Shown here: in pieces, positions 41,430 through 52,741 of the stretch
Position numbering within the stretch: position 1 is the stretch's first letter
How the letters are laid out: each line of letters opens with the position of its first letter
Source: Oidiodendron maius Zn
Lineage: Eukaryota; Ascomycota; Leotiomycetes; Myxotrichaceae
Assembly (NCBI GenBank): GCA_000827325.1
Contig: KN832874.1
Location: forward strand, 2,092,721-2,156,720
Direction of reading: 5' to 3'
DNA: 64,000 nt
The notes under the pieces: generated by a model
Seen by the model: only the letters and a program-made list of their open reading frames with translations
Told to the model about the DNA's origin: nothing
Databases searched by the model: none
Made by a program: the position numbers and the translations under genes

Positions 41430-42900
41430 CAGTTAATTCCCTATTAGTTTTTCGGGTTTAATGCTCTTCTCATCCAAGTTCTGTAGCAACGCATTTCGGA
41501 AACTCTGCAGCTGTGGCACAAAATGCAATAAATGTATAATAATCGCAGAAGCGATTATTATACAACTCCTCGGTGAGGAACTTGATGTGATCTTGGTTGA
41601 TACCATCCAGAATATCTTTGATTGGTTAGTCTGCCACTTTTGCAAACTTAACAGCCACGGGACCTTGAATAATACATGTTCTTCCAATATCTTGATCAAT
41701 GACTGCCTCGAGGTCTTCTGACTGCCAAAGCGTTTCCTTCTTAAACCACGGCTCGAAACTTTGGTCTAAAACTGGAATGAACGGAACTGGCTTCTGAACA
41801 CTCCGCTGACAAAGCTGAAGGAAATACTGATTGTCTTCACCATTTATAGTCTGCTCATCAGCACTACGGTAAACCTTCAAAATATTATCGACGGTGTCTT
41901 GCGACTCTTTTTCTAGATCCGTATAGTCGACAAGAAGCGATGCCTAATTTCAATATATTGCTAAGCTCTCTTCAACGTACCTCAAGAAATCGAAGACAAG
42001 ATTTTTGTTGGACTGGTCCATCCAACATGATTCGTGCTGAACGAACATGAGTTGAACCTTGCGACAACAATCTGGCCATACGTCATATCCTGAATGTCCA
42101 CGGCCTTCCCGTCAGCATGGCCAAACCAGGGCTTCTGAAATTTGGCATTTAGGTTGCGAATAATGTAGTCTTGCTGTTTCTTTTTAAAAAAAATTCTGCC
42201 ATGCGTTTGTTCTTGTCTAGGTTGAATATCGTCTTGTCTAGCCCGGCCCAGATGATCACACCTCGTGTGGCCAATTTGTGGATAGCCTCGCCCATCTCCG
42301 AGCGAACAGTGATAATGCCTCCAGCTAGGCCTCCGTATGCTTTCTCCTAGTCTGTATCGGCTACTTCCTTTATATTAACAATTGCTACTTTGGCTGCTTT
42401 CGAAGTGTGTGCTTCTTTGGCTGTCATCGCACGGCTACCAAAAAGGCAGCCATTAAACGGCATTGAAGCATATCCAAGCATATCTGACTAAGAGTCATTT
42501 AAATATGGATAAATATCTTCTAATCCTCTAAACCCACTCCCTGCAATAAGAATAACTTTTCACATTTTCGAATCGCGCTATAGGTCTGCAGGATCGGTTC
42601 GTGAAAGTCTTCCAAAGAATGATGACCACCACCACGCCCACCTGTCCATCGGAGCATTATAGGGAACTGTGGATATGCACGAGCGATTTGAAGTACTCTT
42701 TGAATCGTTGCAACAGAGCTCGGCTTGAAAACGATGTACCTAAGACCCCAGGTTTCGATATAGCTGCTGCCGACTTCAATTGATGGCACGCCGGCGCCAA
42801 TGGTCAATCCAGCTATAGAAACTCCTGTTGCTCCTGCCTGGAGATCTCGTATCAGAGTCATCTGCCAACGCATTGATACGGAACTTGCGTATATTAAATT
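41430..42900 (-). pseudogene. Fragment of a fatty-acid-synthase beta-subunit gene
   Basis: Minus-strand pieces in different frames match consecutive parts of fungal FAS beta chains. In 5' to 3' order these are MTLIRDLQAGATGVSIAGLT followed by WTGGRGGGHHSLEDFHEPIL (enoyl-reductase region), then GGIITVRSEMGEAIHKLATR, and then NGEDNQYFLQLCQRSVQKPV with LWQSEDLEAVIDQDIGRTCI. These are separated by frameshifts and AT-rich substitutions. The acetyltransferase N-terminus and the malonyl/palmitoyl transferase end are missing, so this is an internal remnant of a gene of about 6 kb. It could derive from a secondary-metabolism FAS (HexB/StcK type) or a duplicated primary copy; I cannot tell which. Confidence 0.85.
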
Positions 42901-43934
42901 GACTGCGATACCACGTCCTGGTGGGACCGTGTCTATTAATTAAAATATTAGTATATCTATAAGTTAAATGCGATGAGAAAGAAGATTATATATAAACGTA
43001 TAAATAACCTTAGTTTAATGCTCTTAAAAGACCTTATTATAGCCACTATACTAGCCTCCTAGCTGCTAAATTAAAGACTCTAAAGGCTAGTATTTAACCT
43101 TATATAATTAACTTATAGTAGTTACTCTTTTAAAAGGGTTAGCCTTAAGCTAGCTCTTAGCCTCCTGTATTCGTTTATTAGAGGCTTAAAAGACTTGATT
43201 TAAGGGCTTAGTAAACGCGCTAGAGGGGTAGTTAGTTAAGGGAGTTAAGAGGGTTAAAGTAGCTAGAAAGAGGTTTAAAGTTATAGCGACATCTTGGATT
43301 TGTATGGAGTAAAATGCCTAGTGATGCTAGAGTGGGTATTCAAAAATGATGTAGATTTGAATCGTTAGTGAAATACTAAGATATGCTATCGTGTCGATTT
43401 CATGTTTTAAAATGATGCACTTGCTTTTACCGAAGCAAGCGAGCCGACGATTAATCGCTTAGAGAACTAAAAGAAGCTTGGAGACAGAATAGAAGATTAT
43501 TTCTTGTCGAGTGTTGCTTAGGATTAGTGTGACAGTGTACGCAACGCTGTGCGGCACAGACGAGTTGCTTATGCTACCCTCGAGTATATAGGTAGCTCCT
43601 CCCTCTCTAGTTTCAAGAATTATGTCGTCAACTCCACCTCAAATATTGTCCACATTTCCTACAAGCCTAAATCTATAGATAATACTTTCATCACTAAACA
43701 ACGTCAAGCTCACTACTTTTCAACTAGGCCAAGAAAGGTTAGGCTACGATAAGATGTGCTTAAAGGCATTGAATTGAAACTATTGGGCCTAGTATTATAA
43801 TAGTCGTGTTATATAGATCCTTCTTCCTTCTTTATAACGTTAAGTACATGGTTCACTATCTATGCAAGATCTAGCCTATAAAGTCAGCTTATAATAAATG
43901 GTCCACCCCGTATAGTATACTTACATGGCGGTCG
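42901..43934. other. AT-rich low-complexity spacer
   Basis: From 42930 to 43300 the sequence is built almost entirely of TTA/CTA/TAG-type words. The small ORF at 43549-43752 has no recognisable features. Confidence 0.45.
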
Positions 43935-44158
43935 TTATTCTTTGGTACATTTTACATCATTCTGCGAGGCACATGAGTAGAAGACCCAGTCACCCGACGC
44001 GGCGTCAGTAAGACTATCGCAGGGCTGTATTACAGTCAGGGTTAAAAGATTAGAAAGGCATTCTTAGTAACGTCACTTACACAGCCAGCGCCGTCGCAAG
44101 CTTGCGCAGCAGCTATGGCAACGAAAACATAAATCATAGCAAGGAGTGTGAGCTTCAT
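43935..44158 (-). CDS. Small cysteine-rich secreted protein, 55 aa
   Basis: Two exons on the minus strand: 44158-44081 (26 codons) and 44024-43935 (30 codons including TAA). The 56-bp intron has a consensus GTAAGT donor, a CTGAC-type branch site and a CAG acceptor, and the join is in phase. The first 20 residues form a clear signal peptide (Met-Lys start, hydrophobic core, Ala-Ala-Ala-Gln-Ala end). The mature part is about 35 residues with five cysteines (C-x4-C-x-C-x17-C-x7-C), partly CDGAGCPCDSL and FYSCASQNDVKCTKE. No family recognised. It sits in a decayed region, and the neat intron argues that it is real rather than chance. Possible secreted effector-like or antimicrobial peptide, which is inference only. 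Confidence 0.68.
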
Positions 44159-46586
44159 TGTGAAGGATGTCTGTGAAAATATTGATATCGTTATTAGTGG
44201 CGGAGATTTGAGGAGAATGTAAATTGCAAGTAGGAATCATTGTTCCAGGACTTACAGGCGGTCAGGTTAGCTTTTATAACCAAGTCTCGACATTGCAAAT
44301 GCTTCACGAGGGTCACAACAAGGAGCAACACTGTCTACTCTACAAGTGCAGAAAATGCAAGCGCTTACTCATAGTGCTAACCAACCTTATCCATGACGGT
44401 ACTTGCTGGATCCCGCAGCCTCGATTCCTGTCAGATGCTTACCGCTTCCTGCCCCGGTTGCATGCTTAAATCACAGGACTAGGAATAATTCCTCGCACCG
44501 GTTGTGGGATATTCCGGCACAGAAATGGAGAAGATTGACATCGAATTAATACTCTGTACGAGCGAGTGAGCGGTGTGGGATATTCCGGCGGCGCAGAAAT
44601 GGAGAAGACTGGCATCGTATCAATGCTCTGTACGAGCGAGTGGGATGTTGCAATAAGTCTAGCAATTTTATGCCAATTAATTAGTTATTGTACGTACCGG
44701 AGGGGTTTTGATCGCTTCACGGCGATTTCCCTCTCATAGGTTGACATGATAAGAAATTACTGGCGCGTTTCATTGGCAAGCGGCGAAGCACCTAGCCAAG
44801 TAAAAAGCGAAAGCAGATTTCAATGGGCAACCTAGCGGTTGGTACTGTGCATGGAGGAACATACAACATATAGGCGCACCAATGAGAAGCATGATGGCAG
44901 TCGAGTACAGTAAATCATCGACGTATTATCCATCGCAAAGTTCGGAGGTCAAGGACAAAGGAGTCGACGACCATCCCCTGGTGATGCTACAACGGGGCTG
45001 AATCTCCACCAAGGATGTCGCGACTGCATCTGCTGCTTACAAAGGACGGACGTTTTCGGTATGCGAGTACGGGCCCTGACCTCATTGTGTTCCTTCGATT
45101 TCCAAAAGAGCTCTTGCCTTCCTGCACAAACCAGAAAAACAAATAAGAGAAGTAGTCATTTCGGCGTAAGTATCGGAGTTTGTTCCGGTGCAGGACCTAC
45201 CAGTTTCTTTCCTGCAATGCTAGCGTCAGTTTCCTCCACTCTAATATCCTAACGCCTTCCATACGAGCCGTTAACTAAGCACGGATCTGTTAGTATCCTC
45301 TCAGATATAATATCATTTTTCTCCTGGCCGACGTCTAAATCATACCGCCCTTCACCCATCTCGGATGCCACTCCTGTAGATTGTCGGTGGAAATTACCGG
45401 AAACAGTAGTATCGTCGGCAATCGAGGCTTATCATAACGAGTCAATTGTCCAACTTTCAACAGCATCGCTAACTAGTAACCGTGGATATCTCTAACCACA
45501 CCAACCGAACCAGCGTCACCGGCCACCGGGCAAAGTCTCTAGCATTACCGAAAATGACGGTAAAATGCAACAGAACTGCCGTACGTCCATCGATCCGCGG
45601 AACTAGAGGATTTGCATGTGAAGACTTCCCGGAATGGCGAGAATTCAAAATAGCACGATACACGCAAGTGTGGCTGCGAACATGAATGTCAGGCCCAAAA
45701 CTTTTCGCTCGCTCATTCAGGCGTAATTAATTCATTGTTATTCACTTAATTTAAAACACAACTCCCTTTAAAAGTGTTGAATCCATCATTATCATCGGTC
45801 CTATAATTTCCCCGTACCTCGTTGTTCAACCAAATACCTGCTCTTTCTATATGTTCACATATGCTAATAAGGTCCTCTATAGTAATATTATTTACCAGCG
45901 ATTTCTTTCTCTCCACTGTTTTCTATATGAATTGACTGTGATAGCAATATCTACGAGAGCTAGTGATTGACTAGCGATTAATATTGAAGATGCTACGAAC
46001 TCCCGCCTCAATTGATCAAGATGTTGACTTGACGTAAAACTTATTTTCAAAGTCTAGCTAACTCGGCATCTAATTAGTGGAATTAGAAGAGGGATGAATT
46101 ACGCTAGAGGGTCGCACCTTACTTCCTGACGTCTAGTAGGCAATTGAATGGATTGGCAGCCTAGGGAGGCTATAATGCCGGGGGGGGGGGATGAGTTACA
46201 GAGTAATTTGACACTAGAGGAGATAGAGAAACTAGCATCTGAGGCCCCTACTGGCGATAACGATGATATAGTCAATTTTGAAGAGACTATTGTGGTAGAT
46301 GTAGAGTAATTAGATCTGAGAATAGCTTCATTTTTAATCTTAAGGGGGGACTTATATGCCAACAAAATGTCGGGACAGCAACTCTCCGCTGGGGGGGACT
46401 TAGACGCTAGTTTATGCGGTACTGACAAACTATTGTCCTCTTTATATGTTGTACGAGTGAAGCGCTATCTGATATATCAGCTTCCTTTGGGCCAAATATA
46501 AGAGAACAATTAGGACTGAACTGATTTGTTCGGGACCACAGTTCGTGACACCTCTCTTATCTCCAACGCCATGCTCTTCTTCCATT
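44159..46586. other. Intergenic with tandem duplication and poly-G run
   Basis: No gene is supported over 2.4 kb. A two-copy repeat lies at 44503-44644. A run of 11 G occurs at about 46180-46190, inside a short frame beginning MDWQPREAIMPGGG that may be a decayed element. ORFs at 44224-44469, 45061-45252 and 45482-45685 lack any domain. Confidence 0.45.
44503..44644 (+). repeat. Two-copy ~70-bp tandem duplication
   Basis: Both copies share TGTGGGATATTCCGGC, CAGAAATGGAGAAGA and CTCTGTACGAGCGAGTG. They differ by a 3-bp insertion and a few substitutions. Confidence 0.75.
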
Positions 46587-47336
46587 TCACTTCTCACCCC
46601 AAAGCGCCGGCATTTTCCTTACCCACTTCTTTTGCTCGACTTCATCTAGCAACCATTTCGCCAATTGCCCCCGATCCATGTCTGCCTTGAATCCAAGACA
46701 GCCCACATACCCGGCCATTGCACCGTCCCTAGATGGGCCGTTGTGCAGCACATTGAGTCTGTACATACACCAATCCAGGTCATCATTCGCCCCCTTTGGA
46801 GGAAACAGTCTTTTGATACCGTCGATCTCATATCGTGCTCCAGGTGCAATCAGCCCGATCAAGAAAACGTGAACCGATGTGAAAAGCTGGAATGTGTCCT
46901 CTGGGGCGGTAATCGACTGCGTTCCCATCACTAGCAGGTATGGTCGTTTTGCTGCAGGTATAGTACGGAGCATTTTTAGCAACCACTCATAGAAGTTCGA
47001 GAGCTCATCCCCGCTACCTGCCATAGTATTTGGTCCGAGAATCGAGATGATGGCTCCAAAGTCTGGGATAAGCGGGTTGAGGGTTTTGGGTGCGTCAGGT
47101 AGAACGCCTCTATGGATCTGTAGGCACGCGTTACAGCTGTTAAGATAGCCGAGGGGATAAAAGGGATGGGGGGAACACACCGTCAAGTTTTCGTTCTCGC
47201 GCAGGGCCTCTGGCAATTTCTCTGTTTTGCGGTCATAGACAGTCACTTGGTACCCACGTTCGAGCGCTTCCTCGACAGTGCGACGTCCGCTGGGACCGGT
47301 AGAACCGAGGATAAGCACATTCTTCCGAAGTGACAT
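46587..47336 (-). CDS. NAD(P)-binding NmrA-like oxidoreductase
   Basis: The minus-strand frame is open throughout, but a 63-bp in-frame intron (47180-47118) with a GTGTGT donor and CTACAG acceptor is likely. Removing it joins ENLT to IHRGVLPDAP and gives about 228 residues; without splicing the product is 249. The glycine motif is LILGSTGPSGRRT; a GAIISILGPNTM segment follows, as in NmrA-like atypical SDRs that act as flavin reductases or redox sensors. The C-terminus ends normally. It lies outside the main cluster across a decayed block; a related broken copy lies at 56401-57036. Confidence 0.83.
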   Translation of the reverse strand: MSLRKNVLILGSTGPSGRRTVEEALERGYQVTVYDRKTEKLPEALRENENLTVCSPHPFYPLGYLNSCNACLQIHRGVLPDAPKTLNPLIPDFGAIISILGPNTMAGSGDELSNFYEWLLKMLRTIPAAKRPYLLVMGTQSITAPEDTFQLFTSVHVFLIGLIAPGARYEIDGIKRLFPPKGANDDLDWCMYRLNVLHNGPSRDGAMAGYVGCLGFKADMDRGQLAKWLLDEVEQKKWVRKMPALWGEK

Positions 47337-48060
47337 TTCAGGTGTTTGCTATTTCTTTACTAGTGCAAGGAAGTTAGATAGGATAGAGATCGACGTTGAT
47401 GCTGATAATGGAGAAGGGCTGCTGCCTTTTGTTGACTTACGATATTTGTTACCGAGTAGAGGAAACGACAAACTTTCGGGAGGCCATAGGTCCAAAATAT
47501 AGTAACAAAAGCTTAAATGAATCTCAAATGCCATTCGGATCATCATCAATAACCGAAAGGCGGAAACGCGTTTCCGACAAACCATTTGCGCGCTCTCCCT
47601 AACACATAGCTTGAGTCTACTGTAGGCAAGTACTGTTGACTATGAACATGGTAGCTGAGCTAAGTGGGGCGAGGAGCCTGGAAACAAATTTGCCTGGTCT
47701 AGTACCGAAGACAACCCCTCGTTCGGGTCGGAGTGCAGCTTTATCCGAGTGCCTAGACAGCGCACGTTTTATATAGTACTTAGTGCAGCTATATCATTTG
47801 CGACCGTTGCACTCATCACTGTGCATACCGGTGGAGTAGAGTGCGCTTGAAGCTCAACAAATCACCACAGAATCTGAACGTTACACTACTTATACGCCAG
47901 CTCGGTAAGGAATACTGGATCATCGCTAAGTTCGTCGTCTGCTTACGCCATGGAGTCTAACACCATGCAGATCAATGTACAACCCTAAATGGGCTGCAAA
48001 TTTAACCTTTAAACACTCTTAACAATCACTACAACGTTCCCAATACGGCACACAACAGTA
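47337..48060. other. Intergenic between NmrA-like gene and small protein
   Basis: Contains the divergent promoters of both neighbours. ORFs at 47278-47602 are shadows. No repeat or RNA gene recognised. Confidence 0.4.
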
Positions 48061-48411
48061 ATGCCAACGCATTCAACTGATGGCGCCACAGGGGTCAACG
48101 CTCTTGGGTCCTTCTTAGATGGCCTCTCGGAGACGATCAACCGGAATGTGTACAATGCTGGAGAAGTCACTAAGTTGGTAGGCAGTATGTTCCGCATATT
48201 TGAACACTCCGAGAGCGAGTTTGCATGGCAGGAGCTGGCGTCGGATGAGGAGTTCTGTAAGGACTGGAAGATATTCAGTACGAAGTTCAACGAGCTTTCT
48301 AGCAAATATGGTGATAGCTTTGGCGACGAGTTGGAATCAAAGGAGCTAAAGTGCTACGTAGACAGTCTTCGTTCTACTATTGCAAGCAAATTCACTAGAG
48401 AACCTATCTAG
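48061..48411 (+). CDS. Small acidic hypothetical protein, 116 aa
   Basis: A single exon from ATG to TAG. The protein is rich in Ser, Glu and Asp with regular Leu/Phe spacing, suggesting an all-helical fold; there is no signal peptide, membrane segment or known motif. The antisense ORF is a shadow. Length, composition and a clean start support a real gene, but I do not recognise a family. It lies 270 bp upstream of the co-oriented MFS transporter. Confidence 0.55.
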   Translation: MPTHSTDGATGVNALGSFLDGLSETINRNVYNAGEVTKLVGSMFRIFEHSESEFAWQELASDEEFCKDWKIFSTKFNELSSKYGDSFGDELESKELKCYVDSLRSTIASKFTREPI

Positions 48412-48677
48412 GAGTACTATTGCTGAATTAGATAGATGGTTTTAGGCTTTACGCCTTAGAGACTATATATATCTCCTACATATGGTGCAATAATTAGCAG
48501 GATGCTGCTGTTGAAAAACAACTTCTGGTGCTGTTTCCAGCTGCCCATTCCGAGATCAAATCTTAGGTCTCTAGTTGCCGATTATCCGCGGAAGACCAAC
48601 CCCGCACGTGAACTAGGAGTAGAGAAGTAGGCAGATACATAAGGCCGCTGGCCCAGCGCCCAGCGCAGTTTCCACTG

Positions 48678-50358
48678 ATGTCTCTTTCTATGCATACTAG
48701 CATGTCAATATCAGAAGGCAAGCTAAGGTCATACCAAGGCCATCAACGCAACCTTGAAGGAGTAAGAGTCAACCATGTTGAGATGATCGAGGGTATAGAT
48801 CTGGCAGAGAAGGATATTTTCTCTATGCTAGGCCCCGATAAGGAAGAGGTAGGAGATGCTGGGGAAGGTGACCATGCGGGGGAAGATGAACAGATAAAGA
48901 GCGAGAGAGATCCGAATCTGGTCACCTGGGATGGTCCAGAGGATCCAGAGAATCCTAAGAATTGGTCTTTCAAACGGAAATGGGCGGCGACTCTAATTGG
49001 TACTTGTACGGAACCCTCTATACTGTTCAAATGCTAACAGCCCAGTTTCTTCCTTTGCTCTCATCTCGCCCGTCTCCTCGTCCATGGTCGCGCCGGCTCT
49101 CTTGACCATGGCAAAGGAGTTTCATGTTACCAACTCGGCCGTCACATCACTAATGTTGTCAATCTTCGTTTTGGCATTCGCTGTTGGACCACTGTTCGTG
49201 GGACCACTATCTGAGATGTACGGCAGAGTTATCGTCCTCCAGACTAGTAATCTCATCTACCTGTTCTTTAATCTTGGCTGCGGCCTCGCGAATACCAAGA
49301 CGCAGATGATTATATTTAGGTTCCTGGCCGGACTTGGAGGCTCGGCGCCACTAGTAATAGGTGGCGGTGTTCTCAGTGATCTGTTCCGTCCTGAGGAGCG
49401 TGGTAAAGCAATTAGTATCTACAGTCTTGCTCCTTTGCTAGGCCCTGCCATTGGACCCATTGCTGGAGGGTTTGTCACTGAGCATACGACGTGGAGATGG
49501 GCCTTTTACGCGACCACTATAGCCGATGGGCTATTCCAGATCACCGGCCTCTTCTTCCTTCAGGAAACATACCCTCCTATCCTCCTTGACCGCAAGAAGA
49601 AGCGGCTGATTAAGGAGACCAGCAATGCTGCCTTGTACACCCAATGGGATAACCTAAACTGCACCGCCATCCAAGCTATCCGAATATCCCTCGTCCGCCC
49701 TTTTAAACTCCTCGGCTCCCAAATTATCATTCAAGTCCTCGCCATCTATATGGCCTTCCTCTACGGCATCATATACCTTGTCCTCTCTACTTTTGCTACG
49801 CTCTGGGTCGAAGTCTATTACGAATCTATAGGTATCGGAGGGCTAAACTACATCTCCGTCGGTGTTGGCCTCTTCGTCGGCACCCAGATCGCCGCCCCGC
49901 TCCAAGACCGCATCTATCGCACTTTTAAGGGGCGTAATAATGACATCGGCAAACCCGAGTTCCGGGTAATTCTCATGTTCCCTGGCGCTTTCCTAGTCCC
50001 TCTCGGCCTCTTTTGGTACGGCTGGAGCGCACAGTACCAGATTCATTGGATTATGCCGAATATTGGCGCGGCTATCATGGCGGCGGGTATCATTATTGGG
50101 TTCCAGTGCATTCAGACTTATATTATTGATACATATACGACATATGCTGCGAGTGCGGTGGGCTCCGCAACCGTACTGAGAAGTCTGGCAGGGTTTGGTT
50201 TCCCGCTGTTTGCGCCGTATATGTATGCGAATTTGCACTATGGCTGGGGAAATAGCTTGCTAGGCTTTCTTGCTATTGGGATAGGCTGGCCAGCGCCGCT
50301 GCTGCTGTGGAGGTATGGAGAGATGTTGAGAATGAGGAGTCCTTATGCGGCGGGATAA
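48678..50358 (+). CDS. MFS drug:H+ antiporter-1-type transporter
   Basis: Two exons (48678-48999 and 49046-50358) give about 544 residues. An acidic cytosolic N-terminus ends in WDGPEDPENPKNWS, a hallmark of fungal DHA1 multidrug or polyamine-type carriers. The intron join gives TLIVSSFALISPVSSSMVAPAL in TM1. The motif-A region reads GPLSEMYGRVIVL, and the motif-C-like stretch is LAPLLGPAIGPIAGGF. About twelve membrane segments are visible. It probably exports small hydrophobic molecules by proton antiport. It is intact, in a region where many neighbours are broken. Confidence 0.92.
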
Positions 50359-51119
50359 AGAAGTTGTACTTTTTGGGCGTCTATGGTAACGTGCGTTTGG
50401 TTTCATGGCTGAGAAGGCCTTTGCCTTTCCGTTTATGCAGTACCGGGTATGATTAGGCAGGCGCTAGTTATAGAGAATGGTCGAACATCAGTCATGATGG
50501 AACTCATCAGTACGCAAGAAATAACGTATGTGGAAGAGGATTTTATGCAACGTTTGTAGAGCGATTTTATTGATGTGCGAAGGATTAGCTTGGATGACCC
50601 TGTTCTGGGTACAATTAAAATGGCATCAGGTTTTACGGCATCAAGTTAGTGTATTAGTTACACCTGGTGCGAGGATAGCACAAGTCTACAGCTTGCCGTC
50701 TGTGTAATTTAAAGGTGAAAATTCGGGATGATCTCTCCCGGGTGACTACTCACGTTCCGTGCGTCGGCACATCTAGTCCACAAGAACAATTCCCGTTTTA
50801 TAGAGAACTATCGGTTTCGAAATGTCAGAGAACCAGCCTCCAACCACTGTCCCCCGCAAGTGATCCAGGTTCTGTCATAAGTCTCTTCGAAAAGGCAAAA
50901 GCTTCAAGTTCTGCAACTCTACCAAAAGCCAGCTGGTATCTACTCGTCGTAAGAACGCCTTACTCAACCAACATACCTTCACTGATTCAAACCGTCTAGA
51001 CAACAACACTTTTGACTGCAGACGGAGGAAGTCACTAGGGACAGCTTTACAACTGTCTCATCGCAGAATATGGAACAACCTAAAAGGAGCGTAAGAATAT
51101 ATCCAGAAAGCTAAGACAG
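50359..51119. other. Intergenic, no gene recognised
   Basis: Downstream of the MFS gene. An ORF at 50715-50999 has no family features. Confidence 0.4.
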
Positions 51120-52290
51120 ATTATTATAAAGGTATGGGCCCTAATCGGTATGTCACAGGCCTGCGATGGGTATTTTGCGCTAAAGAAGGTAGAGGCAAGA
51201 TAAATGCACCGGTAAAGATCATGGATCCCGAAAGTAGACACTTAAAGGTACATGAGTTCAACAGGAGCCGAAAAGCACTTGAATTTATGGATTGTGACAT
51301 ATGGGACAGATACTCTTCAAGACAAAAAGATCCCCACTCCCCTGGGCGCATCCGGAAATGTGCTGGAGCAAGGCAAACCTCGGGAGACGCGGATTTTCAA
51401 TGGCAGAACATACCTGACGGAAACTGCATTAGCTGGCGACGTGGCCATTCTTCGGGCTTGGAAGTAGATGAAGCCGGAAACTGTGTGTTTCGGCAGGCTC
51501 TTGATACACTGTTTTCGCATGTCGGACTGCTGACCACAATGGCATTCGAGGCTATTATGGGAAAAGCAACCAGGGTCACTATTGTAGAGGCAGATAACAT
51601 CGTCCCAGCTGGGTCCATAGACCCTAACTATGTTGACTTACCAGCGATCTTTGTCGACAGAATTGTTCCCTCGACAGCAGAGAAGGTTATTGACATCAGG
51701 AAGCTATGATCGGCGGACTCTAGGAATGTGCTCAAATCAGCCAACCATGCCGCTGACGTGCAAAGAAATCGGATTGCCAGGCGAGCGGCAAAGGAGCTCA
51801 AGCATGTTGACTATGTGAATCTTGGTGCTGGTGAGTGTCCAACGCGTATCCATTTCATAAATGCCAACCCGTGCAGGAATTCCCATTCTTGTCTCGTCAT
51901 TTTTGCAAGAAAACAAGGTTTGGATTCAGTTAGAAAACGGAATTTTAAGCATGGTGAGTCGACTCCCTATCTCATTCGACGTTCCGCAAGCTATGAATAC
52001 ATTATGTAGAGTCCTTATCCAATTGAGGAAGAAATCGACCCGTAAGCTATTACTACCATACCCTCGCTCTGCTCGTGCTCTAATCTAGCCTCTAGAGACA
52101 TCGTAAATGCTGGAAAGGAGACTGTTACTCTAATCCCAGGTGCTGCCGCCCTTGATAGCACAAATTTGGGATATACTGTCACAGGAGAGCCTCACCATAG
52201 GCAGGAATGTTCTAGAGAGGAAGGGGCTTTTGGCATCAACTCACTTTACTAGTGGAGCGACTATTATTGCTATACGGAACATCTCACTAT
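51120..52290 (+). pseudogene. Succinyl-CoA:3-ketoacid CoA-transferase (SCOT) remnant
   Basis: Plus-strand pieces in several frames follow the order of SCOT proteins. They include LGASGNVLEQGKPRETRIFN, LAGDVAILRAWK, VTIVEADNIVPAGSIDPNYV with AIFVDRIVPSTAEKVIDIRK, RIARRAAKELKHVDYVNLGA, ILVSSFLQENKVWIQLENGI and DIVNAGKETVTLIPGAAALD. Stops and frameshifts occur between these blocks, the N-terminal third is missing or unrecognisable, and the C-terminus fades out near 52290. The family transfers CoA between succinate and acetoacetate. The damage pattern says it is not functional. Confidence 0.85.
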
Positions 52291-52741
52291 ATAAAGAACT
52301 CGTATATATATTTCTGAGGAGACACCCAGGAAACTCTCAAGGATCTCAAGCCTGAGAATAATGTATAATTAGAATTTCGCACAATGCGGCTCCTAATTCA
52401 GGAGATATCTACTGTAAAGGTTCACGTTTAAACGCAACTAGAACGCGAACTCTAGGTAAAGCCGTCTTTGAATTTGATAAGGAAGGAAAAGAAGGGGTGC
52501 TAGCTAAGGGGTAGTAGCTATATAAGTAGTTGTCAGCATTGCTTTCTAACTATTGGCGATGCGCGGCTCTAACTATTGGCAATACCCTGCAGGAACTTAT
52601 CGATAGCGAAGCTGAGTCTAACTAAGGGATCCCTTTACATCTACTTTCATATTACAGCTAGTACTATAATAATTTTCTTAGTATAAGATCTGGCCAGATT
52701 CAAGTAGTACCATAGATAAGACTCTTTCATCTTGTCCACTT
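52291..52741. other. Intergenic, AT-rich
   Basis: Short spacer without a gene; low-complexity sequence between the CoA-transferase remnant and the permease 3' end. Confidence 0.4.
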
